Assembly (NCBI GenBank): GCA_965232815.1 | Contig: OZ247427.1 | Span: 1,426,001 to 1,490,000, forward strand | Source: Bin87 sp026710825 | Lineage (GTDB): Bacteria; Chloroflexota; Dehalococcoidia; Lucifugimonadales; UBA3495 | DNA: 64,000 bases | Direction of reading: 5' to 3' | Shown here: positions 8,312 to 17,323 of the stretch, in pieces | Numbering within the stretch: the stretch's first letter is position 1 | Layout: each line of letters begins with the position of its first letter | Translations under genes and position numbers: made by a program | Notes under the pieces: generated by a model | The model's input: only the letters and a program-made list of their open reading frames with translations | Told to the model about the DNA's origin: nothing | Database searches by the model: none

Positions 8312-9385
8312 TTACAAATCGTAGTGGACGCGGGCGGCGGCCTGGCCGGGGATGTCCTGCTGGAACAGGTCGGGATGCGTGCCGCGCGCCAGGGCCAGGT
8401 GGTAGGTGAACAGTTGCAGGGGAACGACGCTGGCGATGGGCGTCAGGTACGACGGAGTTTCCGGCAGGGGGAGTACGCGGGCGCCGGCCACGGCCAGACC
8501 GTCGTCGGGACGGTTGCTGAGAGCCCACACCGGAGCGCCGAGAGCGGCGGCGGCGTTGGTCAGGTCCAGGGCGCGGCCGCGGTCGTCTCCGGGCGTGGCG
8601 ATGAGGGTCAGCAGGCAGTCTGGGTCCAGCGAGCAGAAGGGGCCGTGGAGCAGTTGCTCGATCTGGAAACCCTCGCAGTCGGCGCGGCTGGTTTCCTTGA
8701 TCTTGAGGGCGACCTCGTAGGCGTTGGCGGTGTTGGCTCCCCACGCTGCGGAGATGAACCGGCGCTTGTCCTGGTGGTCAGCGACGACGGCTTTCACGTC
8801 GTCCTCACGGCTGAGGATGGTGGCGATGTTGCCGGGCAGTTCGGCCAATCCGTTGCCAGCATCGCTCAGGCCCCCGGCCATGGCGAGATTGAGCATGACC
8901 AGCGCGGTCAGGGCGGTGGTGTAGCTGATGGTGAATGCGGCGGAAGTCTCCTGCTCCACGGTGCGGATGCCGGCGTCGGCCACCTGGATGCGAGGGCCCG
9001 GGTCGGTGGAGGTGATCGCGACGGTGTAGGCGCCTTTGGCTATCGCCACGTCGAGAGCGTCGTAGGACGAGCGCTTAGTGCCGCGGTGGCTGATGACGAT
9101 GACGCCGTCATCGGCGGTGACCGAAGGGGTTGCGGTGCAGAACTCAAAGGAGTTGTGGGCGAAGGCCTCGGGGCCGTCGGTGAGTATGGATGCGCCCACG
9201 AGGGCGGCGTGCCACGACGTGCCGATGCCGACGACGTGGATGCGGCGCTTACCGGAGAGGGTTCGGCCGACCTCGGCGCATAGCTCGCGCTGGGACGCGA
9301 TGACCGAGGCGATGGCGTCGGGCTGGGCGACGATGGCGTCGTACATCCGATAGGGGTGGGATGTGCGTGGGGCGAGGGTGGTCAT
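8312..9385 (-). CDS. SIS-domain sugar isomerase-like protein (GlmS isomerase half)
   Basis: A 357-residue protein with two SIS (sugar isomerase) modules. The first has VVGIGTSWHAALVGA and the phosphate-binding VISHRGTKRSS loop; the second has FISAAWGANTANAYEVALKI, matching the isomerase half of glucosamine-6-phosphate synthase. The glutaminase domain is absent, so it is more likely a deaminase or isomerase acting on a phosphosugar, in the AgaS/FrlB-like group. It stands alone ahead of the CMD gene, with a family B repeat in the gap. The substrate is not identifiable. Confidence 0.82.
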   Translation of the reverse strand: MTTLAPRTSHPYRMYDAIVAQPDAIASVIASQRELCAEVGRTLSGKRRIHVVGIGTSWHAALVGASILTDGPEAFAHNSFEFCTATPSVTADDGVIVISHRGTKRSSYDALDVAIAKGAYTVAITSTDPGPRIQVADAGIRTVEQETSAAFTISYTTALTALVMLNLAMAGGLSDAGNGLAELPGNIATILSREDDVKAVVADHQDKRRFISAAWGANTANAYEVALKIKETSRADCEGFQIEQLLHGPFCSLDPDCLLTLIATPGDDRGRALDLTNAAAALGAPVWALSNRPDDGLAVAGARVLPLPETPSYLTPIASVVPLQLFTYHLALARGTHPDLFQQDIPGQAAARVHYDL

Positions 9386-9519
9386 GGGGGCTGCTCTCGT
9401 GGTTTAGTCGGGTTCGGTAGGCCGTTTTCGATGATAGCAGGTATGCTAACATTGCGTCGCGAGGCGGCAAATAAGGTGGTTCGGGATATCGGGCCTTGGC
9501 ATAGAGAGGATGTCGCAAT

Positions 9520-10116
9520 ATGACTACGCAGATTGCAGTTTCTCCTCCAGAGGCGGCACAAACCCGCGAGCGCCGGCGCTTCAACGTGGCGGAGTACTAC
9601 GCCATGGCTGACGCGGGGATACTAGGGTCCGACGAGCGGGTTGAATTGCTGGATGGGGAGATAGTGGTAAAGGCGCCGATATGCAACCGGCATGCCTTTT
9701 GTGTTGATTGGCTCACCCGATTCTGGATTCTGGCCTTAGCCGAACGTGCGATAGTCAGGATTCAGAATCCGGTGCGGTTGAACAACAGTAGCGAACCCGA
9801 ACCGGACATCACCCGGCTGTCTTGGAGAGACGACTTCTACGCATCGGCGCACCCTGGTCCTCAAGATGTTCTGCTGTTGATCGTAGTCGCCGACCCCACG
9901 GTTGATTTTGACCGAAACGAAAAGTTGCGGCTGTACGCACGGGACGGCATCGTGGAAGTGTGGATCGTTAACCTGCAAGACCGGCGCGTTGAGACGTACT
10001 CGGAGCCGGAGGGGGACGTGTACGGCAGCGTCCGGTATTACGGACCGGCAGAGAGTGTGGCGGCTAAACATTTCCCCGACGTTGCGCTGGAAGTAGAGCG
10101 GATCATTCCGGCGTAA
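9520..10116 (+). CDS. Uma2 family (DUF820) restriction-endonuclease-fold protein
   Basis: A 198-residue protein with the Uma2 pattern: RRFNVAEYYAMADAGIL, the glutamate-rich ELLDGEIV, the core SEPEPDITRL, DVLLLIVVADPTVDFDRNEK (PD-(D/E)xK-like acidic and lysine positions) and GIVEVWIVNLQDRRVETY. The family has a PD-(D/E)xK nuclease fold and is greatly expanded in Chloroflexota and Cyanobacteria, but its biological role is unclear. It lacks the coiled-coil tail seen in the copy at 51801-52499. It is read away from the SIS gene. Confidence 0.85.
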   Translation: MTTQIAVSPPEAAQTRERRRFNVAEYYAMADAGILGSDERVELLDGEIVVKAPICNRHAFCVDWLTRFWILALAERAIVRIQNPVRLNNSSEPEPDITRLSWRDDFYASAHPGPQDVLLLIVVADPTVDFDRNEKLRLYARDGIVEVWIVNLQDRRVETYSEPEGDVYGSVRYYGPAESVAAKHFPDVALEVERIIPA

Positions 10117-10240
10117 GGGCGTGCCAGCCCCTGTGTTATGATTCCGGCGTCGGTGAGCTTGCGGATTCCTCCGTGCCGCCGGCGCCCTTTTATTGAGCAA
10201 GAACCCGGCAACACTATCACCGAAAACAGGAGGCCTGGAT

Positions 10241-11266
10241 ATGCCATTCGGAGGCAATGACTGGCACGCGCTCCGACAGGAAGATGCGCTGGAGCCCGAG
10301 ATACCCATATGCGACCCGCACCACCACTTCTGGGACTACCGCACCGAGCGGATTCCCTACCAGCGTTACCTGCTGCACGAGCTGGCTGCCGACATCAACA
10401 GCGGTCACAACGTGACCTCGACGGTGTTCGTGGAGGCGCGGTCGATGTACCGCACCACCGGGCCGGAGGAGATGCGGCCGGTGGGCGAGGTTGAATTCGT
10501 GCAGGGTCTGGCGGCGGCGTCGGCCAGCGGGCTGTACGGCTCGGGCCGGGCGGCGGCGTCCATCGTGGGTCACGCCAACCTGAACCTGAGCGACGGCGTC
10601 AAGCCGGTGCTGGAGGCGCTGCAGGCGGCGAGTCCCAACCGGTTCCGCGGCATCCGGCACTCGGTGACGTGGGACCCGCATCCGGAGATTGAGAATACGG
10701 CAGCACACCAGGCCGGGCACCAGATGTCCAGCGACAATTTCCGCGCCGGCGCACGGGTGCTGGCGAGCATGGGGCTGACGCTGGAAGGCTGGATGTACTT
10801 CCCGCAGATGTTCGAGCTGGCGGAGTTCGCCAAGGCGGTGCCGGACCTGACGATCATCCTGAACCACATCGGCGGGCTGCTGCGGGTGGGTCCCTACTCG
10901 AACAGCGAGGAGACGCTGGCGACCTGGCGGCAGGGCATCGCGGCGGCGGCAGAGTGCCCCAACGTGGTGATCAAGCTGGGCGGTATCGGGATGCCGCGCA
11001 CGGGGTTCGACTGGCACCTGCGGGATGTTCCGGCGAGTTCCGAGGAGCTGGCCAACGACATGGCGCCGCTGGTGAACTACTGCATCGAGCAGTTTGGTCC
11101 GGACCGGTGCATGTTCGAGAGCAACTTCCCGGTGGACAAGGTGTCCTACTCGTACAACGTGATGTACAACGCGTTCAAGCGGCTGTCCGTGGGATACTCG
11201 GCCAGCGAGCGGGCGGCGATGTTCCACGACACGGCGGTGCGGGTGTACTCGGTGGACGAGAGCTAG
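10241..11266 (+). CDS. Amidohydrolase family 2 protein (COG3618-like), copy 1
   Basis: 341 residues from the ATG at 10241, preceded by a strong AGGAGG site (a longer frame opens at 10193). A metal-binding CDPHHHFWDYR near the N terminus, conserved His residues in IRHSVTWDPHPE, and a C-terminal FESNFPVDK with the catalytic Asp place it among TIM-barrel metal-dependent hydrolases of the lactonase/amidohydrolase_2 type. It is followed 29 bases later by a closely related gene, so the two look like a tandem duplication. The substrate is unknown; lactones or aromatic ring-cleavage products are typical for the family. Confidence 0.88.
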   Translation: MPFGGNDWHALRQEDALEPEIPICDPHHHFWDYRTERIPYQRYLLHELAADINSGHNVTSTVFVEARSMYRTTGPEEMRPVGEVEFVQGLAAASASGLYGSGRAAASIVGHANLNLSDGVKPVLEALQAASPNRFRGIRHSVTWDPHPEIENTAAHQAGHQMSSDNFRAGARVLASMGLTLEGWMYFPQMFELAEFAKAVPDLTIILNHIGGLLRVGPYSNSEETLATWRQGIAAAAECPNVVIKLGGIGMPRTGFDWHLRDVPASSEELANDMAPLVNYCIEQFGPDRCMFESNFPVDKVSYSYNVMYNAFKRLSVGYSASERAAMFHDTAVRVYSVDES

Positions 11267-11295
11267 ACATCCCGACATCCCAAGGAGGTGCGCAG

Positions 11296-12315
11296 ATGGC
11301 TGCTCCGATCAATGACTGGCTGGCCAGGACCGTTGAACCGGCGTTGGAACCGGACCTGCCCATTTGCGACCCTCACCATCACCTGTGGGATGGCCGCACC
11401 GACCGGGTGGAGCCGCGCTATTTCCTGGACGAATTGGAGGCGGACACGGGCAGTGGGCACAATATCGTGTCCACGGTGTTCATCGAGGCGCGGGCGATGT
11501 ACCGGGCCGACCCGCCCATGGAGCTACGGCCGGTGGGCGAGGTGGAGTTCGTGCAGGGCATCGCGGCGCAGTCTGCCAGCGGGATGTACAGCCAGACGAA
11601 AGCGGCCCACGGCATCGTGGGGCACGCGAACCTGCACCTAGGAACCGAGGTGCGGCGGGTGCTGGAGGCGTTGCAGGCGGCGAGCCCCAACCGGTTCAAG
11701 GGGATCCGCCACGGCGTGAGCTGGGACCCGCATCCGGAGATTCCCATCGTGGGCGCGTATCCGATGCCCGACCAGTTGATGAGCGATGACTACCGGGCCG
11801 GCGCGAGGGTGCTGGCCGAGATGGGTTTGTCGCTGGACGTATCCATGCTGCACCCGCAACTCCCGCAGTTGGTTGATTTCGCCAACGCGGTGCCCGACCT
11901 GACCATTGTGCTGAACCACGTGGGCGGGCTGATGCGCACGGGGCCGTACGCCGACAACGCCGACGAAGTGATGGCGAACTGGCGCAGCGGCATTGCGGCG
12001 GCGGCGCAGTGTCCCAATGTGGTGATCAAGCTGGGCGGCGTCGGGATGCCCCGGTTGGGCTACGACTTCCACGAACGGGAGACGCCGGTGGGATCAGAGG
12101 AACTGGCGGCGGCGATTGATCCGGTGATGCGCCATTGCATCGAGCAGTTCGGGCCGAGCCGGTGCATGTTTGAGAGCAACTTCCCGGTGGACAAGGAGTC
12201 GTTCTCGTACTGCGTGATGTGGAACGCGTTCAAGCGTATGTCGGCGGATTTCTCGGCTGACGAGCGGGCGGACATGTTCTACGGATGCGCGGCGCGGGCG
12301 TACCGGGTGGGTTAG
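11296..12315 (+). CDS. Amidohydrolase family 2 protein (COG3618-like), copy 2
   Basis: 339 residues from the ATG at 11296, preceded by CAAGGAGGTG. It has the same CDPHHHLWDGR metal site, IRHGVSWDPHPE block and FESNFPVDKE C-terminal motif as its upstream neighbour, and large parts align without gaps, including the LEALQAASPNRF segment. The N terminus differs (INDWLARTVEPAL). This is a recent tandem paralogue that has probably diverged in substrate preference. Confidence 0.88.
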   Translation: MAAPINDWLARTVEPALEPDLPICDPHHHLWDGRTDRVEPRYFLDELEADTGSGHNIVSTVFIEARAMYRADPPMELRPVGEVEFVQGIAAQSASGMYSQTKAAHGIVGHANLHLGTEVRRVLEALQAASPNRFKGIRHGVSWDPHPEIPIVGAYPMPDQLMSDDYRAGARVLAEMGLSLDVSMLHPQLPQLVDFANAVPDLTIVLNHVGGLMRTGPYADNADEVMANWRSGIAAAAQCPNVVIKLGGVGMPRLGYDFHERETPVGSEELAAAIDPVMRHCIEQFGPSRCMFESNFPVDKESFSYCVMWNAFKRMSADFSADERADMFYGCAARAYRVG

Positions 12316-12327
12316 GGTGCGAGTTCT

Positions 12328-12360
12328 TTACATGGATGCACGGGATAGACAGGATTGTTG
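12328..12360 (+). repeat. Dispersed repeat family A, copy 2
   Basis: ACATGGATGCACGGGATAGA then CAGGATTGTTG, just after the second amidohydrolase. Confidence 0.6.
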
Positions 12361-12365
12361 ATTTG

Positions 12366-12391
12366 ACGGGGGCGGATGATGGTTCGCCCCC
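12366..12391 (+). repeat. Dispersed repeat family B, copy 2
   Basis: GGGGGCGGATGATGGTTCGC with CCCCA; the palindromic arms pair as GGGGGCG with CGCCCCC. It sits directly behind repeat A copy 2. Confidence 0.6.
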
Positions 12392-12458
12392 AAGTTACGT
12401 GATGTTATTGCGACCAGTGGAGGGCCAGGTTGGCCTGATCAGGAGGTTGGGTTTGACG

Positions 12459-13118
12459 ATGGATCCGCAGCGTTTCCCGCCGGAGTTTTTCCAGCGGGAT
12501 GACGACAGCAACGACGCCGAGTTTTACACGATGCCCCGCCTGGTGGTGCACATCGACGATGGGGCGATCGTGGCCGTGGGCCGGCTGTTCCAGCAGTTGA
12601 TTCCGGAGAACGCCGAGGTGCTGGACCTGATGAGCAGTTGGCGGACGCACTGGCCGGATGAGCATCCCCGTCAGCGGATCGTTGGGCTGGGGATGAACGC
12701 GGCGGAGATGGCGGACAACCCTCATCTCAATGAGTACCTGTTGAAGGACATCAACGTCGACCCCGGGCTGCCATTTGAGGACGAATCGTTCGACGCGGTG
12801 GTGATCACGGTGTCGGTGCAGTACCTGACGCGGCCGGTGGATGTGTTCTCGGAGGTGTCGCGGATTCTGCGGCCGGGCGGCGTGTTCATCGTGACGTTCT
12901 CGAACCGGTGCTTCCCGACCAAGGCGGTACGGGTGTGGCGCTCGACGAATGACGAGGACCACGTTGAGCTGGTGGGGCAGTATATGCTCCACGCGGGCGG
13001 GTTCAACGGGGTGCGCGGCGGGCTGGCGAATCCGGACATGGCGCCGCCGGGGGATCCGCTGTTCGCGGTGTACGCCTACAAGGAGACGGGCGGCGAGGAG
13101 AACGGAAACGGCGAGTGA
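12459..13118 (+). CDS. Class I SAM-dependent methyltransferase
   Basis: 219 residues from the ATG at 12459 (an in-frame TTG at 12453 lies closer to the GGAGG site and is an alternative start). VLDLMSSWRTHWP is a degenerate motif I, RIVGLGMNAAEM motif II, then DVDPGLPFEDESFDAVVITVSVQYL-type core residues and RILRPGGVFIVTFSNRCF, the usual motif order of small-molecule methyltransferases. The glycine-rich loop is unusual because Trp and Ser replace Gly, so activity is not guaranteed. It follows the tandem amidohydrolases across a repeat pair. Confidence 0.8.
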   Translation: MDPQRFPPEFFQRDDDSNDAEFYTMPRLVVHIDDGAIVAVGRLFQQLIPENAEVLDLMSSWRTHWPDEHPRQRIVGLGMNAAEMADNPHLNEYLLKDINVDPGLPFEDESFDAVVITVSVQYLTRPVDVFSEVSRILRPGGVFIVTFSNRCFPTKAVRVWRSTNDEDHVELVGQYMLHAGGFNGVRGGLANPDMAPPGDPLFAVYAYKETGGEENGNGE

Positions 13119-13152
13119 TACACTGGGATGAAGAATATATCGAGGCAAGGTA

Positions 13153-13779
13153 ATGAGCGGGGTTTTTGTCTATTGGGACAATTCGAATATTTATCACGAA
13201 GCGCAACGGATCTCTGAAGAAAAAGACGGTACTCCGGGGGCACGTTATCTGGTGCGCGTTCATTTCGACAATATGCTGCGTTTGGCCCATGCTGATCGAC
13301 CGGTAACTAAGGCGATGGCCGCAGGATCGGTGCCTCCAGAAATGCGTCAGCTCTGGAACCGGTTGGAAAACAGTGGCGTTGAAGTGCACCTGTATGATCG
13401 AGGCGACAGAGACCGGGGTGAGCAAGAAACCCCAGATCAATGGCTGCAACTGCGGATGCTGGAGGATGGCTGGGATTACAACGGCGATGTGGGCACCGTA
13501 GTCCTGCTTACTGGTGACGGTGCGGGTTACGAAGAAGGACGCGGTTTCCACCGAACACTGGAACGGATGTATCGACGCGGATGGAATGTGGAAGTTCTGT
13601 CATGGTTACATTCGTGCCGGCGTGCAATGAGAGAGTGGGCTGAAACTAACGGCGTTTTCGTACCATTGGATGATTACTATGAATCGATAACATTCAGAGA
13701 GCCATCCCGGCCAGGTCACGAATTGGCGCAGGCACGCGATGCAATTGCACTGGATCTGAGCCAACGACGACAGGCATGA
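13153..13779 (+). CDS. NYN (PIN-like) domain ribonuclease-like protein
   Basis: A 208-residue protein starting FVYWDNSNIYHEAQR, the N-terminal Asp/Asn motif of NYN domains. It continues with TVVLLTGDGAGYEEGRGF, where the Asp is the second metal ligand, and ends the domain with VEVLSWLHSCRRAMREWAE, the helix that closes LabA-like folds. NYN proteins share the PIN nuclease fold and usually act on RNA. It stands alone on the plus strand. No cofactor or toxin partner is visible. Confidence 0.8.
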   Translation: MSGVFVYWDNSNIYHEAQRISEEKDGTPGARYLVRVHFDNMLRLAHADRPVTKAMAAGSVPPEMRQLWNRLENSGVEVHLYDRGDRDRGEQETPDQWLQLRMLEDGWDYNGDVGTVVLLTGDGAGYEEGRGFHRTLERMYRRGWNVEVLSWLHSCRRAMREWAETNGVFVPLDDYYESITFREPSRPGHELAQARDAIALDLSQRRQA

Positions 13780-13842
13780 CGGCAGGAGAGCAGGCCGGAC
13801 GCGGGATTGCAGCGACGGTTGGACACCTCCCGATGAAAAGTC

Positions 13843-13878
13843 GTGGGCGGATGATTATCCGCCCCTACGTTTTGTGGG
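13843..13878 (+). repeat. Dispersed repeat family B, copy 3
   Basis: GGGCGGATGATTATCCGCCC followed by CTACG, a perfect palindrome around GATGATTATC, in the gap between the NYN and RidA genes. Confidence 0.7.
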
Positions 13879-13893
13879 TAATCTGAGGGGCGG

Positions 13894-14358
13894 TCAGTCG
13901 GCGACTTCGAGGATCATTTCGACTTCTACGGGCGCGCCTCGGGGGAGGGCGGCCATGCCTACTGCGGAGCGGGCGTGGCGTCCGCTTTCGCCGTAGAGTT
14001 CCACGAGCAGGTCGGATGCGCCGTTGCCCACGGCCGGCTGCTGGTCGAATTCGGGGTCGCAGGCGACCATGACCAGCAGTTTGGCGACGCGCTGGACCTT
14101 GTCGAGATCGCCGATGATGCTTTTAGCGCTGGAGAGGCAGTTCACGGCGCACTGGCGGGCGGCCTCGTAGCCCTCTTCGATGCTGACGTCGCGGCCCAGC
14201 TTGCCGGTGGCGACCATGCTGCCGTCCTCGAGACGGGGCAGGTTGCCGGATACGAAGAGCAGGTTACCGACGCGGACGGCCGGCACGAAGTTGCCGATGG
14301 ATGGGTTCGGCTCGGTGACGGTGAGACCCATGCCGGCCAGCTTGTTTTCTACTTGCAT
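13894..14358 (-). CDS. RidA family protein (enamine/imine deaminase-like)
   Basis: 154 residues from an ATG at 14358 with AGGAG 11 bases upstream; an in-frame codon at 14469 would add residues of a different character. It has the YjgF/RidA core: FVPAVRVGNLLFVSGNLP, GAARQCAVNCLSSAKSIIG-type helix residues, and ARSAVGMAALPRGAPVEVEMIL, whose Arg binds 2-aminoacrylate-type substrates in the family. A longer N terminus resembles the YjgF-like subgroup found in actinobacteria and Chloroflexota. It lies next to nadE on the same strand, with a repeat between them. Confidence 0.88.
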   Translation of the reverse strand: MQVENKLAGMGLTVTEPNPSIGNFVPAVRVGNLLFVSGNLPRLEDGSMVATGKLGRDVSIEEGYEAARQCAVNCLSSAKSIIGDLDKVQRVAKLLVMVACDPEFDQQPAVGNGASDLLVELYGESGRHARSAVGMAALPRGAPVEVEMILEVAD

Positions 14359-14380
14359 GTTGGGATGACTCCTGGTTGTT

Positions 14381-14414
14381 TTGCATGGATGAACAGGATG
14401 AACGAGATGATTGG
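14381..14414 (+). repeat. Dispersed repeat family A, copy 3
   Basis: GCATGGATGAACAGGATGAA then CGAGATGATTGG, in the gap upstream of the RidA gene. Confidence 0.6.
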
Positions 14415-14534
14415 GATGGTGTTTTGACCGGAAAGGGCTGGGGCCAAGCCCCCGATCCAAAGTTGACATCCCAAGGTCTGCGATTGGGGTACGTCAGTAA
14501 CGTCTCGCGGTCGCAATTGCAGATTGGGATGGCT

Positions 14535-16286
14535 CTATGATGCGGTGGGGCGGTAGCGGTTGACGATGGGGAGGCGGCGGTCTTTGCCGAAGGCGCGGGG
14601 AGTGATCTTGACGCCGGGTGGGGCCTGGCGGCGCTTGTACTCGTTGCGGTCAACGTAGGTCATGACCTGGCGCACCCAGTCGGGGTGGTGGCCCATGGCG
14701 ACCATGTCGGCGTACGCGTAGTCGTCCTCGACGTAGGCCTTGATGATGGGGTCGAGGTCGTCGTAGGGCGGGAGCGTGTCCTGGTCGGTCTGGTCGGGAC
14801 GCAGTTCGGCGCTGGGGGGCTTGTCCAGCACGGCCTGGGGGACGATCGGGCGTCCCGTGGCGGAGCCGGCGTTGCGCCACCGGCAGAGCTGGTACACCAG
14901 GGTCTTGGGCACATCCTTGAGCACGGCGAATCCGCCGGCCATGTCGCCGTAGAGGGTGGCGTATCCCATGGCCATCTCGCTCTTGTTGCCGGTGGTCAGG
15001 ACGAGCCAGCCGAACTTGTTGGAGATGGTCATGAGGACGTTGCCGCGGATGCGGGCCTGCACGTTCTCCTCGGCGGTATTGGGCTCGGTGCCGGCGAAGC
15101 GGTCGGCCAGCATGTCGGTGAACGCGTGGTGGGCCGGCTCAATTGGGATGCGCCAGAGTTTGATGCCCAGGTTGTCGGCGAGTTCCTGGGAATCGCCGAT
15201 GCTGCCCTCGGATGAGTAGCGGGAGGGCATGGTCACACCGACGACGTTGTCGGGGCCCAGGGCGTCGACGGCGACGGTGGCGGTGAGGGCCGAGTCGATG
15301 CCGCCGGAGAGGCCGATCAGGGCGCTGCGGAAGCCCGATTTGCGGACGTAATCGCGGGTGCCGACCACCAGGGCCTGGTAGACCTCTTCCACCTCGTCCA
15401 GGCGGCGGCACATGAGCGGCTCGGCCGAGTTGCCGCGGCCGGTGCGGTGGTAATCGGAAATACGGACGACGGCCGCCTGACCGACTTCGCGCAGGATGTT
15501 GGGGTTTTCCTTGCGGGACCGGGGATCGCGGAGACGCTGGCGAAACACGGAATCTACATCGAGGTCGGCGACGATGAGGCGATCTTCGAAGGACGGGCCG
15601 CGGGCGATTACCGAGCCGTCGGGAGCGCAGACGACGCTGGCGCCGTCGAATACCAGCTCGTCCTGTCCGCCGACGGTGTTGAGGTAGGCGACGAACACGC
15701 CGTTGTCGGCGGCGCGGGTGGAGATCATGCGCTCGCGCTGGGTGGCCTTGCCGGCGTGGAAGGGGGACGCGTTGATGTTGACGATGACCTCGGCGCCGGC
15801 GTCGCGCTGGACTGCGATGGGGCCGACGGGGTACCAGATATCCTCGCAGATGTTGACGCCGACGGGACAGCCGTTGATGACATAAACGGGGCAGACGTCG
15901 CCGCGTCGGAAGTAGCGGTCCTCGTCGAACACGCCGTAGTTGGGCAGGTACATCTTGCGGTACCAGTCGAGGATGCGGCCGTCGTTGATGATGGCGGCGG
16001 CGTTGGCGATGTCGTCGCCGACCTCGACGCATCCGACGATGACGGCGATGCCGCGAGCGGCGGCGGCGATGCGCTGGACGGCGGCGGCGTTGTCGGAGAG
16101 GAACGAGGGCTTGAAAAGCAGGTCCTCGGGCGGGTAGCCGGTTACGGCGAGTTCGGGGAATGCGACGAGGTCGGCGTGGGCGGCCCGGGCCTCGTCAATC
16201 AACTCGATGATGCGGACGGTGTTGCCGGGGATGTCGCCGACGGTGGGGTTGAACTGGCCGAGGGCCAGCCGGAGGGTGCGCTGCAT
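14535..16286 (-). CDS. nadE: Glutamine-dependent NAD+ synthetase
   Basis: 583 residues with two domains. The N-terminal nitrilase-type glutaminase (about 1-270) has the catalytic Cys in VGVNICEDIWYP and an FPELAVTGYPPEDLL segment. The C-terminal adenylating domain has GLSGGIDSALTATV, the PP-loop that binds ATP, then TTGNKSEMAMGYATLYGDMA and KDVPKTLVYQL. It makes NAD+ from deamido-NAD+, using glutamine-derived ammonia channelled between the domains. Full length; the closing residues reach the stop at 14535. Confidence 0.95.
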   Translation of the reverse strand: MQRTLRLALGQFNPTVGDIPGNTVRIIELIDEARAAHADLVAFPELAVTGYPPEDLLFKPSFLSDNAAAVQRIAAAARGIAVIVGCVEVGDDIANAAAIINDGRILDWYRKMYLPNYGVFDEDRYFRRGDVCPVYVINGCPVGVNICEDIWYPVGPIAVQRDAGAEVIVNINASPFHAGKATQRERMISTRAADNGVFVAYLNTVGGQDELVFDGASVVCAPDGSVIARGPSFEDRLIVADLDVDSVFRQRLRDPRSRKENPNILREVGQAAVVRISDYHRTGRGNSAEPLMCRRLDEVEEVYQALVVGTRDYVRKSGFRSALIGLSGGIDSALTATVAVDALGPDNVVGVTMPSRYSSEGSIGDSQELADNLGIKLWRIPIEPAHHAFTDMLADRFAGTEPNTAEENVQARIRGNVLMTISNKFGWLVLTTGNKSEMAMGYATLYGDMAGGFAVLKDVPKTLVYQLCRWRNAGSATGRPIVPQAVLDKPPSAELRPDQTDQDTLPPYDDLDPIIKAYVEDDYAYADMVAMGHHPDWVRQVMTYVDRNEYKRRQAPPGVKITPRAFGKDRRLPIVNRYRPTAS

Positions 16287-16324
16287 TGGGGCATTATAGC
16301 GCAGGCGGTGACGAGGGGGTTTTT

Positions 16325-16352
16325 TGTATCGATTAGCTGGATGGACGGGATC
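16325..16352 (+). repeat. Dispersed repeat family A, copy 4
   Basis: TCGATTAGCTGGATGGACGG followed by GATC; truncated at the left relative to copies 1 and 5. Confidence 0.5.
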
Positions 16353-16645
16353 GGCGCAAGCCTACGATTTGCCGGAGGAGGCAACGCAAGTCGCGCACGG
16401 CGACCCCGTGCGAGAGAGACGGATATAGAACGGAGACACGGCAGGCGTGCCGGCAAACCGGGGAGGCGTCTCCCTGACAGGCATCGAGCTATTGCGGGGA
16501 CTCCATGCTGTCGCAGTGGAGGAGAGGATGGCAGCCGGTTGTGGATTGGGGACGGCCGCGGCCTACGGAGCCGTCCCCACGCTCTACGGTTAGTCCGGAG
16601 CGCAGGGGGGCGCATGGGTCGCTCCTACGATGTGGAGTGATTTAC

Positions 16646-16680
16646 GGTGGGCGATTGATGATTCGACCCTATGATTTCGG
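16646..16680 (+). repeat. Dispersed repeat family B, copy 4
   Basis: GTGGGCGATTGATGATTCGA then CCCTATGATTTCGG, a degenerate copy with one central base pair lost. Confidence 0.55.
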
Positions 16681-17169
16681 TTGGCGGTTGGTATTCTGGT
16701 GTTTGGGTTGGCTTCCTCCTTTTGGGCGATTGACTGGTTTTTGGGTGTCAGGTGTGGGGTTCGGGTTGCGTGTCGGAGCACGGCCAACACTGTTTTTGCG
16801 CAGAAAGTTTTGCCCTAGACTTCCATGTCCCGCAGTCCGCCGATCGTTGAGACCGGAGACCACGACACGGAGCGGTGGTGGCACCCGCCGGGTTCAGAGG
16901 GCTTGATCGCGGAAAATGGCGACCCTATGCCCCTTGTGAACCTGATTCTGCATTGGAACCGACAGGCCGTTTCGCGACCCGAACCCTGTTAGACACCTCG
17001 CCAATTTTGGTAGTTTGGTGGCTTGCCGCTGCATGCGATGCGGCTGACCCCGTCCGGTTCTCGAGTACCGAGCGGGGAACCTGACACAGTTAGGATAGAA
17101 CGCGGGTACGCATCGGGGCAACGGGCGGGTGTCACTGGGTCGGGGGAATTTTTTGCATCGATTTACAGC

Positions 17170-17202
17170 TTTTACATCGATGCACAGGATGGATGGGATA
17201 TT
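17170..17202 (+). repeat. Dispersed repeat family A, copy 5
   Basis: TTTACATCGATGCACAGGAT and GGATGGGATATT: the longest copy, directly before family B copy 5. Confidence 0.65.
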
Positions 17203-17209
17203 GGTTTCC

Positions 17210-17248
17210 GGCGGGGGAGAATGATTATTCGCCCCTACGATTTTGGGT
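17210..17248 (+). repeat. Dispersed repeat family B, copy 5
   Basis: GCGGGGGAGAATGATTATTC then GCCCCTACGATTTTGGG. Repeats A and B are paired here as they are at 12328-12391. Confidence 0.65.
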
Positions 17249-17323
17249 TTTAGTTCCGGTTTCGTTGAGTCAGGATGGGAGGGAGGCAGAAATGTCGAGG
17301 AGGGTCTGGGTTGGCTGGTTGGT

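Larger units (their letters stand above)
16287..17323. other. About 1 kb of non-coding DNA with dispersed repeats
   Basis: No open reading frame here looks like a protein. The stretch begins at the nadE start and holds family A copies 4 and 5 and family B copies 4 and 5. Between 16540 and 16580 a GGGGACGG...CCGTCCCC pair could form a hairpin. It may be a repeat-rich spacer or a remnant of decayed genes. I see no tRNA or known RNA pattern. Confidence 0.6.
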
